Origin: Lingula anatina | Lineage: Eukaryota; Brachiopoda; Lingulata; Lingulida; Lingulidae | Assembly (NCBI RefSeq): GCF_001039355.2 | Contig: NW_019774069.1 | Location: forward strand, 871,746 to 935,745 | Direction: 5' to 3' | DNA length: 64,000 nt | Shown here: positions 1 through 12,620 of the stretch, one piece after another | Position numbering within the stretch: position 1 is the first letter of the stretch | Layout of the letters: the number at the start of each line of letters is the position of its first letter | The notes under the pieces: model-generated | Seen by the model: the letters and a program-made list of their open reading frames with translations, nothing else | The model's database searches: none | What the model was told of the DNA's origin: nothing | Program-made: the position numbers and the translations under genes

Positions 1-250
1 AATGCATGTTTTAGAAAAAATTTTATTGCAAAAACTTATGTAATGCTGAATGTTAAAGTCATAATAACTCTTCGTTTTGGCCAAAAATACGATTTTCCTG
101 GAAAAAACGGCAATTTTCCCGTACTTACCAATGGTCAACGACCCCATTCCTGCATTCAAAGTTAATCCAGGGTTTTTTCCCTAAACGTACGGTTTTTTGT
201 TAAAATCTCTTAAGAGATTTTAACTGACGGAGCCCTCTCGTATCGACCGT
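1..250 (-). repeat. Dispersed repeat family D, inverted copy
   Basis: About 75-215 is the reverse complement of a stretch around 7890-8025 (shared words include AATTTTCCC, ACTTACCAATGGT, CATTCAAAGTTA and AGGGTTTTTT). No terminal repeats were defined. It lies in the intron after the last LRRK1-like exon seen. Confidence 0.55.
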
Positions 251-868
251 TAGTTTCTGGTGACCTACTTAAAACCGCGGGAAAAGCAGACAACAACAAC
301 ACTATATAACAATATTATAAGATTCATAAAATATATTCATCTTTTTGCTCAAAATGCATTTATATCTACAATGTGTGCAATTCTGGGCTTTTCGTTATCC
401 GACGCACTGTACAAAAACTCGCAACTTACGTCTGAGGGTTTCCCGCCATGTTATTTTGGTCTCGAATGAACGCGAGAATCCGCGTGACACCTAAACGTCA
501 TTGGCAACGGATGCACTTGTCGACCGCGAAAAAAGGCATTGAAAGCCCAAGTGACAAGCACAGATTTTAGTTTTACTACAATAACAGTCGTTTTAGTGGG
601 AAAATGCAATAGAATATATTTCCAGGCGTTGTTTACAATGTATTTCTTGCGGAATTTTGAATCTCAAAGGAAGAGTTATTATTGCTTTAATTATTGGGGA
701 CTGAGCCAAACTGTTCAAAAATTAATTATCATAATTACTAATAGCCAAACTGTTCAAGAAGTAAATACCTTTTTAAATGATATATTAGTTAAAATAAAAT
801 CCTGAAGAAGCCACTGGCTAATTCTCTTCTACTCTCTGCCCCCAAAGTATTTCCCAACACAAATATAC

Positions 869-3800
869 CTGGAAACCATTCCATTATCAGGGTCTCAATT
901 TCATCAGTAACAAAGCCCATGGAAGCAAAATCATCACTGGTACTGTGCACAGTGATCAAGACCCCAGAACAGTCATAAGCATGGCCACCCAGGAATGCCT
1001 CTTCTACTGTGGACTCAACAGACATATAGCCTCCTCTGAAAGTCACAATGAAACCCTGCCGCCAGTAGAATATTTGCTGGCGCTTTATAATGAGCCCTCC
1101 ACGATCTCTACGACGCCTAGGAAAAAAGCAAGACATCTATTTATATTTTGTATTCAAAACACATAACCAGACCAAAAATAAGTTCATAAGAGTACGGACA
1201 ATTGCAAAAAAGAAAAAAAATTATAAACACTGGTATGCAAATTTTTAAAATTATTTAACTACTGTGGAACTTAATAATTTAAATCATAAATACAGGTGAC
1301 CACAGAAAACCATCAATAAGAATCATAATATGAGCTAAAGATAACCAAACACTTACATGGTAGCATTCCATACAGTTCTTGCCAATTTTCTTTTAGGCTT
1401 TGAGATCTCTGACTGTCCTCTAGTGGACAATGGTCTTTTGGTTCTTTCCAGTGAGGACAGTAGCCTTCTGACGCTGATGATCAATCTGGTGACAAGACGG
1501 CTCCAGAACCCGCTGGGAATAAAGGACATCTTATAGAACCTATGCAGGCAGTTGGACTGCTCCAGAGTGACACCAGGACGTAGTATAGGCAGCTTGGATG
1601 GCAGCAGTAAACTTAAAAGAGAGAAATTCTTAATCATTGTGAAATTGCACAATGCTAGTTAAATACTGTATGAACAAGAACACCAAACTGGCATATCTTT
1701 AGACTTGAGTTTATATATTCTACATATTCAGAATATTTGAACATTATAGTCCCATGGTATTGGCGGTATGAATTTATCTTTGAACTTTAACTGTTTGAAG
1801 CATTTCCAGAGATATGCATTGTCCTTCATTCAGTCTGATACATGTACAATGAACTACTTACTGAACACCACAGTGACAATCTGTATTTGATCTTAGAAAA
1901 TTTGGCCAATCTGTCTATTAAGTTATGAAAACAACACACTCACAAATTCTACTCATAGGCTTTCTTGGATTTCTTGTCATAATAATAAAAAAGCATGTAT
2001 GTGTTCTACTAACAATTTCATCACCTGCTGAAACTCACTAGTAGAAAAGTTCATCATCTGCATTGTTTTGTTGCTATGGATGTGATGCAAAGTCTAAGGC
2101 ATCATGACAACTGTAATATCAGAAAGTACAAATGCGTACCCACTAACACTATGTTGCTTTAAAAACAAAGACCATATCCATATATACTGACAAACTTAGG
2201 AGTTACACTATACCTACTTGTCTGAGTCCAGTTTGATAGCAATATCAAACCTCTCCATCAACTGTATATACTGGTCCAACAGCTCCATAGGAAAGCGTGG
2301 GTCATGCTTCAGGACTGCTTTCAAGTCCTGTATTTTCAAAATCCCATCTTTTACTTTTGGATTCACAGCCTGAAGAATTTTCATTGTCATAGTTGTATTT
2401 TTAATAGCTGGAAATGATGCTGGGCAAATTAACAGAGCAAAGAAGTGTGCTTAGAGTGTATAAAAACATTCCATGCTTGAAGTTGTAAAGAGATTAAGTG
2501 TTTTGTATATAATTTGTCAACATAGAAGCATGCATAATTAAAAAATAAAAATGAAATATTTATCAATTCAAATAATAGATCAATATAAATTAAATCAAAT
2601 ACCAAAAATCAATGGAAATGCGAACCATAGTTTTATGCAAATATATAAATATTGTCATAAGTACATACACAAACTCACATAAACCCATTTACATATTTGG
2701 GGGCGGGTAGGCTTAAGATAAGGAGAAAGCAGAGCTCTTCCATTACCTTGATTGTGATGACATTGGCCAGCATGTCACACAGCCAGCGTGGGTCAATGAA
2801 GTACAGAGAATTGAGCTGCCTCAGCTGATCAGGGTAATGTAACAGTACACCTGCCTCATGGAGGTACTTCACAGCTGTATATGTAATTCAATGAATATAT
2901 CATAAGTAACTAATAATAATATATAGAAACACAAAAACACCCTTGTTACAGGCTTTAGGCTGTTAATTGTTTTCAAATTACATTAAAAACTAGAGGATCA
3001 GAGAGGCGATACTGCCTCCGAATATTGTACCACCAGCTGGAGCAAGCGCATTCGTATNNNNNNNNNNNNNNNNNNNNNNNNNNNNNNNNNNNNNNNNNNN
3101 NNNNNNNNNNNNNNNNNNNNNNNNNNNNNNNNNNNNNNNNNNNNNNNNNNNNNNNNNNNNNNNNNNNNNNNNNNNNNNNNNNNNNNNNNNNNNNNNNNNN
3201 NNNNNNNNNNNNNNNNNNNNNNNNNNNNNNNNNNNNNNNNNNNNNNNNNNNNNNNNNNNNNNNNNNNNNNNNNNNNNNNNNNNNNNNNNNNNNNNNNNNN
3301 NNNNNNNNNNNNNNNNNNNNNNNNNNNNNNNNNNNNNNNNNNNNNNNNNNNNNNNNNNNNNNNNNNNNNNNNNNNNNNNNNNNNNNNNNNNNNNNNNNNN
3401 NNNNNNNNNNNNNNNNNNNNNNNNNNNNNNNNNNNNNNNNNNNNNNNNNNNNNNNNNNNNNNNNNNNNNNNNNNNNNNNNNNNNNNNNNNNNNNNNNNNN
3501 NNNNNNNNNNNNNNNNNNNNNNNNNNNNNNNNNNNNNNNNNNNNNNNNNNNNNNNNNNNNNNNNNNNNNNNNNNTTTGACCTTGAAGTAAAGGTCAAAGG
3601 TCAAATCCAAGGGTATATTTGAAATCTACACATATGACTTTTGGAAAGCCGTCTATAGAAATTTTTCCCATAACTCCTTCCGTAGGGTAGATAATTAGCA
3701 TTTAATTTTGCCATTTTTAGACAAGGGTGCATTGTAATGAGTGCCACACCCAGACCCCAATACCGACAAAGCCCAAATTTTACGTGGAACGAGTTGAGAT

Positions 3801-4515
3801 TATAGGTGACCTAAATCCATGAGATGGGTACGGGGGCCCTTACCGTCTAGGAGGAGAAGCGGTAACGGTAGCCGTCCGGCGGAGCCGGCGGAACGATCCG
3901 GACGGGACCGAAACCATGTGTACCGCCAGCGCTAACGCTGGTGGTACAATTATAACTAGCCATATCTGGAATAAACTGGAGTACCTTAATTCAAGCAAGT
4001 AGTAGGGAAAGGGTTTTGATTATTTGGGAACAGGACAAGAAAGTTCATGTCACACATCAGCTGCACCATCATAAACAAGCAGAAGTTTTGTCAGTAAAAT
4101 CTAATAAAGGACTGTGTAGCTGTAGATTACTTATCATACATCAACATAATTTTTCAGTAAGTCTAACCAATTCACCATCTAGTAGAACAAGAACTCTGAT
4201 ATAATAATTGATCACTTACTTTTTTTCTTAGACAAACAGTGCATTTTCCATCAGATTAATATTAATCAACTATGAAAAATTTCTCTCTTTTTAAAGTAAA
4301 GTATCCTTTGGCATACAACATTCTTTGCTGAGGGTAAGCTAAAATTTGAGCTACGTGTTCTTACCGAGTTCCACATCCTCGTCTGTGTTGATGTCACTGT
4401 TGGGCACTTGACTGAGAAGTCTGTTGAACTGGTCTTGGTCCAGCACTGGGACTTGGGACTCATTCTGCTCAACCGCTTCAACTATCCTCTGCAGGTCTAG
4501 ATAACTTCTGGGGAT
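869..4515 (-). CDS. LRRK1: LRRK1-like exons 17-21: COR domain
   Basis: Five exons (4365-4515, 2747-2874, 2218-2369, 1357-1611, 869-1116) encode about residues 881-1191. Family hallmarks in order are IPRSYLDLQ at the Roc-COR boundary, AVKYLHEAGVLLHY, LYFIDPRWLCDMLA, FPMELLDQYIQLMERFDIAI, the FIPSGFWSRLVTRL motif, then YWRQGFIVTFRGGYMSVES and FVTDEIETLIMEWFPG. COR is the dimerisation module that couples Roc to the kinase. A 517-base N gap and a family A repeat lie in the intron between 4365 and 2874. The exon phases and protein sequence run on cleanly across that intron, so no coding exon seems lost. Confidence 0.9.
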
Positions 4516-4722
4516 CTTATAGCATAGATAAAAAGTTAAAGGCTTTTACAAGATTGATCTCAATTTTCCACAACCTCAAACAAGTTAGAAGATCAAATAA
4601 TACTACATGTTGGTGTAGGGTATCAAATTATTGCATGCCATACCTAGTGCTTGAGAAAATGACAAGTTTCTTTTTATTCATCATTTTCTCAAGCACTAGG
4701 TATGGTATGCAATGATTTGATG

Positions 4723-4760
<38 letters not shown>

Positions 4761-7700
4761 CATCAGCAGGTAGTGTTATTTGCTTATGTGCTTACGACGG
4801 GCATATGTATATTTATATATAATTGTTAGTGCTTAAATTATTCATTCTTCACAGGATTTAAAACTAAACATATACAGAAACAAACAAATGTTTAGATTTA
4901 GCAATCATCAACATCATCAGACCAATTATTCCAAGATTTTTTAAGTAGGTAACCTTATATTCACCATTTTCCCAATCCATCTCTCAGATCTGCAGTGTAC
5001 ATCCCCCATTGTGACTGCTGTCATGTAAATCTTCTCCCTTAGTTCTCTAATTCCTTCCTGATCCTTTGAGGTACTGGACACAGCTTGGACGTGGGCTATC
5101 TTGGGGTAACCATGGCTTCCATACAGTTGTTGAATGCGGTCTGTAAGCTCTACAATCTTGTCAGCCCTTTTCCCCTTGTCTAGCTGATCCAGGTGGGTGC
5201 CCACTATGATCACAGTAGAACCTGGGGCTCTGGACTAAATCAATAGTTCTAATATTTTATCATTATATTTTTTTGCTTAACTCAAGATTGGTAGTTCATA
5301 GAATTTTAAGTATTCAAAGAAAAACCAACCTAATCTGTTACTTGTAATTAAAATACTGAAGAATTAATAAACCTATCCAAATCTCCATATTTAAAAGCCA
5401 GAGAATTACATTGGTAGTTATATCACAAACTTCATCTAATAGTTATACTATAAAATCTGCATAAACTAGTAAATTATGGCCTTATAGATACTTTTTATCC
5501 CGCTTTATATCTTAGTACTCCATCTGTAGCAATATGATTTACAGGTTCCACCATGTGCTGGTAATTAAGCTTAGAAACCTGTACTTCCTGCCAAAATTAA
5601 CGGTTAGTGTCAAAGTCTCAGTTAAGTGTTTCCCACCTTGCTACAGACGTGTTACATTATTTTTATTTAAAGAAAACCCCTAAAATAATGTCTTAATAAG
5701 AGATGTTAAATGCATGTAACTAAAATGTATGCAATACTATAATATCATGTAATACTACCTCTATATTGAGAAGCCACTGCCTAATGTTGTCAACACCTTG
5801 TTCATGTAGCACTAGTTTCCACACAACAAGGTATAGAGCATTGGGTGTGACAAAACATTGGTGAGTGGTGTAGAAATCCTCTTGACCAGCACAGTCCCAC
5901 ACTGCTATCTCAACATTGGGCAGATTCTGCAGAATGCATTTAGCAATTAATATGTTTTATGTCAAATTTTTCAAGCATTTGTTTGCTTATGAACAGTTTG
6001 AACAGAAAAGGTAATTTTGCACAAAGATCTCAACTTCACCAATTTTGGTTTCTTTATTTCTACCAGCTTTGTCAACTAAACAGCCATGGGTCTCTTTGTG
6101 TATGAGGTAAGGACAAACCCCTGTTCATGGCAAACTGAAATTCAATCTGCTACTAATAATATTAACCAAATGGTGTTGCATTAATGTCAAACAGTTTTAT
6201 GATCTGAACTTTTCCCAACCTTCTTATCTTTGAACAGTTTCTTGAACTGCGATCCTCTCAGATTCCACATTTCATTGTCAAGATGAATGCCGTTTGTGGC
6301 CACTGGCTTTGGCAGTGGCTTTCCTTGAAGAGCAGCTATCAGACAACTTTTTCCTCTCTCCTACAAGACCATTATAAATAATGTTTATCCTAATAAGTTA
6401 ATGCAGGGAATCTAAAGCAAAGAAACGTATAATTCAGCAGGTGGATATCTTTTACCAAAATGTCGAACGAAACGATATGGAAACACTTACTTATCATATT
6501 GCCTAGACATATACCAATGAACCATGTTCATAAACTTTTAGCTTTTAAATGAACAGCGGAAAATACATTTTATTCTCGGTTTTTTCCTTTCATATTTATT
6601 TTAAAGGTATATTTATTAACTAATCCCATATTTCATCTTTATATTCTGTATATACATTCAATATGTTTTAAATTTTGCAAAGAGCACAATAAACCCTCAT
6701 TATGATATCTTTATTAATGTTATCTTAAAACTTGGTAGTTTGTAACTCTACCTCTCTTCCTACAACCATCATCTTGATCCTCCTGTTTGGCTCTGATTTT
6801 CTCAGCTTCAAGCGACAGTGATGGAGAAGGTCTCTGCAGCGGTAGGAATGAGAATCATCTGCAAACAGAAGAAAAGTTTGTCTATATTCATTTATCAAAA
6901 AAAAAAAAAAAGAAGTAAGTTTCAGCCTAACCTTGTGGCCAAAGGTGAGGAGGAAGGTTCTGCAGTAGAGACTTCTCTACCTTGACTTTGGACAATTAAT
7001 ACCCTTTATAATTCCTGAGATTCAGGTGTAAGGAAATGTCAATTTTTTCATTTTCATATTTCCATATATGCATGCTTATTAGTTTAGTAGGCAAAAATAA
7101 ATATGTAGAAGCTGCATGGTCCATATCAGGTCTGAAACTCTTTAAAAGACAAATGGAAATTTTAGAATGGTCACATATATTTAACAATTGCCTCTATCAA
7201 GCAAAATGTTGTTTTACTCAACTAGTCAAAAATAATAAGTTGTTAGCATTTGACTGAAATTATGTTGGTTACAGCCTAACCTTGTGTACCTTGAGGCCAA
7301 AGATGAGGTGGAAGGTTCTGTAGTTGAGACTTCTCTACCTTGAAATGCCACAATCCAAGCAAATTGCCAAGCTCCAATGGAAGCTCTTTGATGGGATTTC
7401 TGAAAAAAAAAATTAATCAAAAAATGCAACATCTTCCATGTGACAATGTCAGACAAGGCACTTAAAAATTATTGGTGCATTATTTCTGTTTTAGCCAAGG
7501 AACTACAAAAATGTGAAATGGCTTATTTGTAAATTCTTTCAATAAACAATTAAAAACTTTCAAAAATGCAAACAAGCTCCTGATAATCTGGTACCTTGTC
7601 TTGTGCAATCTTTTTTATGTTGTTTTGGTTTGACCAATTTGCACCCTATTTAATCAGATATCATCCAAATAAATAATGTACTGCCTTCTACATGTCCTCT

Positions 7701-10700
7701 GAATTCCGATGATTATTAAAGGGATAACAACTCTTCATATGAGATCCATATTTCACAATAAATACATTGTAAACAACTCATAGAAATATAATATATTCTT
7801 TTTTACCACAAAAATGGCAGTTGTAGCAATAAATCTGAAATATGTGCTCACCATCGGACCACATGTCCTCCATAGATGGCTATACTCTATAATAATCTCG
7901 AGAGATTATTACAAAAAAAAAAAAAAAAAAACTTTTTTACAAAAAACCCAGGGACTAACTTTGAATGTAGAAATGGATTCATTAACCATTGGTAAGTATG
8001 GGAAAATTGCTGTTTACCCCAGGAAAATTCATTTCAATGACTGCAACTGGTGTCTCTCAATGTAACCTTGCAATTCACCATAATTACCCTCTAATATTCA
8101 GCCTCTCTAAGCGTTCCAGTCTACACACACTACTGGGTACAGTTGGCAGGTGGTTGTGGCTCAGATCCAGGTAACATAAAGTCTCCCTTAAGCCTGGTGG
8201 AAACTCCATGAAATAATCATTAGATGCTGGAGCATTGGTCCCCGTTCTGTGCCTGTGATATAACTCCTTAAAGCGTTCAAAAACCTTCCCTGGAGACCTG
8301 GAAAATACAGGTAGTCACATTTACTCCTCTTTCAGTGATTTTGTTAATTGATCATATATATACCCCTATTGATTAAGGTAAGTGAATAACCAAAATATGT
8401 TGTACAATCATGTTACCTATGCATAACATACATGTATAAAAATAATGATTCAATATTGGCAAATTAGCGAGATTAAAAAATAAACAAAAATACATCGTAA
8501 GCAAATAACTGTAAGGCAGTCCAATTCTACATTGTATAAAATTAAACAAAAATGTTTTAAACATATAACTGAGCACATAATACCTGGACTCTGTGGGACT
8601 AGCAGCTGTTTGATACCCAAAATTGTTGTGAGAGAGGTTTAAATTTTTCAGACTCCCTAGAGTCCAAAGATCTGGCTTTGGCAAATATTCCAACTTGTTG
8701 AATGACAAATCCAGTTCTTCCAATGATTCTTTGAAATAAAAGTTACAAAACTTTTTATACAAATTCAGAAGATAGAAAGTGCACAGAACAACAATAAAGG
8801 TATATAACTGTTACTTTCAAAATGAAAATATTTGGAAGCAATACATGTTTACTGCAGTTCAGTTCAGATTACCAAATAGCAATTTTATACATGGACTGGA
8901 CAAGATAATCTACTTACTTAACTTAAATATCCCCTCAGTTCATTGGGCCTCATGTTCATTGTTGTTCAATTTTAGCACCTTAAGAGTATCATCCCAGAAT
9001 TTGTTAAAGTTGGGAGGCAGCAAAAATAAACAGTTGTTACCAACTAAGATAATCTTTCAGTTAATATTTCTACTTACTCAACTTAAATATGCCTTCAGTG
9101 AGGGCTTCAAGTTCATTGTTGTTCAATTTTAGCACCTTCAAAGTATCATCCCAGAATACATTAAAGTTGGGTGGCAACAAAACCAAATTATTGTGGGAAA
9201 GGTCAAGATAGTCCTGGAAGCCAAAATAATTATTGCATATGTAAAAATAATAGAGTAAACACAATAAACTTCACAATCACTGTCTCACCATGATTAATAA
9301 TTACAGTCAATATTATATCAAATATCAATAATCATAATTACCAATCTACATCCCCAAGGCTTGGGAAATCGGAGTAAGGAATTGTGTGCCACATTAAGTT
9401 TTTGAAGGCCATCAATATCTTGAATGGCAGCTGGAATTTCCTCCAGAAGGTTATGAGACAGATCAAGCAGCTTCAGAGATGGGCAGTTCATCTTTCCAAT
9501 GCTAGATCCTGAAAAATATTTATGCCTTAGAAATTTTCATCAAATGTTTAACAATCTGATTATGTTGTTGCCTCTTTCAGATAAAGGAAATTACAAATCA
9601 TTATGTAATTAGCATACAATATATTATATATGAGGTCTGACAAATCTGAGGTCTGATAAAAACTCAATATTGACCAATGATGTCATCACCAATGTTTGAC
9701 TAACAGACAACAATGCTAGATGACAGCATTGTTACAACTTTTAATGTTATCTTGTTGACACTAAGATTAAGGTATTGATTATATAACTGGTCAAACAGCT
9801 TTTTTGAGATTTTCAAAACAACATATTACATGTACTGTCAGTGAAAATCAAAAAATGTACAATATATAATACTGACTAAAATACCCCAAAACAGCACAAA
9901 TGTTTGGCAGCTTATAAGCAAATTAAATAACTTCCAAATGACACATTAAAAACAAAATGTATCTTTCAAAATAAAAATAATTAATAATAATATGTAAAAT
10001 TCCCAGGTGCTCCAATAGTGCAAGCTTCTACATGTATTAGTACCAAAATAACTACACAAGGTTTGATTGATTTTGATTGAATTGAAATGGTAAAGTGATG
10101 TCTACAAGAGACAGAAGGACAAAACTCTGTCTTAAGAGACTCAGATATATTGATTGTCAATCTGATATCTGTAGATCCTATCCATTATAAATATAATTTT
10201 TAAAATTGTACCCTTACCCTGTCTAGTGGCTTCTGGGTGTCCATCTTCTATGACTAAAGAGTTGTATGGACTTGCAGCACATCCTATATACAGACATTGT
10301 AATCTGTTGTGACTGAGATGTAATTTCTGTAGAGAGGACACCTGGTATAGCTGGATAGGGACTCCAGACAAAAGGTTGTTTGCTAAGTTTATCACTTGGA
10401 GTCTGAAATGGCAATTATAGTTACATATTGTACAGTACTAGGACACATGTATACTTAGAATACACTAGGGCACATACACACTGGTAAATATGGGGAAGTG
10501 TATTTTATGATGAAAAGAAGGCCAAAGGTCATATTCAAGGTCACAATAAGATGCTCAATATATAATTTTCTATTCAAGTTCAAAGTAACTATGGACGTAT
10601 CTTTGCTACAAAACTGTAGTTCTGGAGCACTTCAGTATACATCTTGAGCCGTATGTAAAAAAACACACACCAACTCTAGTATTGGGCTTGACAAGCTCAA

Positions 10701-12560
10701 CAAAATGCAACAAACAAGAGGTCTCTAGATTTTCAGCTTCCAGAACAAGAGAAAGCTTTAATTTTCAGCATCTATAACAGTGGCTTCTCCTGTGAAAATG
10801 TATGGATTGATCTAAAACTCATGAAGATGAAAGGAGAACCCAATTGTAACTCCTCACCATATATTAAATCAAAGATCTGAGTTGTTTCTGAAAATCGGCA
10901 CAAATAAATATTTGATCACAGAAAATTTAATTTTAATTTTTGACAATATTTTGACCCATTTAAACTTCAAATAAAGATTAAAGGCCAAATCCAAGGGCAT
11001 ATTCCAAATTTCCACGACTTTTGGTACACTTTTATAGTGACTTTTCCCATATTCCTTCTACTAGAGGGTATTTAGCATTTAAATTTAAATTCAAAATTGA
11101 CAAGGGTGGATTCCTCAACATCATACCTAGAAGAATACACCAACAGAACCATGAATCTAGGGGGATCAAGTTGATGTTATATGTAACCTAAGTCTAAGAT
11201 ATGGGTACCAGGCCCTTGTAATCTAGGAGGAAAAGTGGAAATTATCACTTGTCTCCACCAACATGGCACAGAGCCAGCAGAGGAGACGGATTGGGACTAA
11301 AAGCATGTGTACTAGCTGCCACAGCCTCATTGGTGGTACAAAAATAAATTTGAAAGCTGTGTCCAAACACTATATTTTTATCTTTTCCATCTGTAGCCTA
11401 TGCATGTCGAGTAACAACAGTACAAGATATTATGCCCAACTTTCGTAATGAGTTTAAAAAGTGTGCAGCAGCATGAGCCACATGGCAAAGGTACTGTTCC
11501 TGTGCACTCAATTAGTTTTTGGGGAACATAAGAACCAGCAGAAGTGAATGAAGAGATGGCATCGCAATAAATAAATGTTTGACTTTAATTTTTTTAATCA
11601 CCATTCAATTACTTTAGTTCTATAAATGCATGTTATTTGACATGGGTGGGTGGGTAGGGGGTAATCAAAATATCTTACTTGGAACACAGATACTCTGTGG
11701 GTGTGTCAAAAGATCTCAAATCATTGTTGGAGATATTGAGAGAATGCAGATTAGGCATACTCCAGGGCAAACAGCTTGGCAATTGTTTCAGGCCATTGTG
11801 ACTCAGGTCAAGGGTTATCACAGTGTGTAAAAACGGCTGGATCCATGGCAGAGGCAAAGTCTGCAGACCTTTCCTCATCCACCTGATGTTGTGTTCCTAA
11901 AATAATTAGTATCCCTAATTAGTTAGGACACCATTATACACTTGCATACAAGAGCAAAACTAATAATCATATTATGTATAGGTACACATTATTTTTCTTA
12001 ATCTACCAATGTATGTACTAGTTGTCACTGATAACACACACGGAGATGCATGCACACAAATAAATGGCTATGTGGTTTAACTGTATTCAATTGCACCACA
12101 TAATTGTAAATTAATGTATGTACAATACAAATGGAAATTTATAAAAACAAATTAATAGACAAATATAAAATTGCTCACATACATGTAGCAAGGACTTGCA
12201 CTAACATAAATTACTTCAAGTTATTTACAAACATAAATAGCATCATCCCTTTCTTGGATATATTTAAATAAAAAATCATTGTTACCACTTGATCATCACT
12301 CTCATTCCCTTCATTTTCCTGATTTTGTACTTTATTTTCTTGCACATAACGTGGCATGTACAGCAAATCTTTAATGAAATGTTCAAACTTGGCTGCTATA
12401 AATGGTGTAACTTCTGCATCATGGTACATTAGGTAGTCAGCAACATCTGGATGGCCAGCTAAGAAAATACATAACTTTTCATCATTAACTATAAAATCGA
12501 TCTTGGCCGTGTGGAACAATCATCTTTAAATGCAATGGATACTGCCAGACTTTCAATAAA

Positions 12561-12620
<60 letters not shown>

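Noticed and set aside
2990-3610. Open frames of 184-206 codons over 2990-3610
   Set aside because: They consist almost entirely of the N gap 3058-3574 inside a repeat.
4622-4721. Calling the hairpin a miRNA gene outright
   Set aside because: The arms are too complementary for a typical animal pre-miRNA, and no small-RNA evidence is available, so it is reported only as an inverted repeat and a finding.
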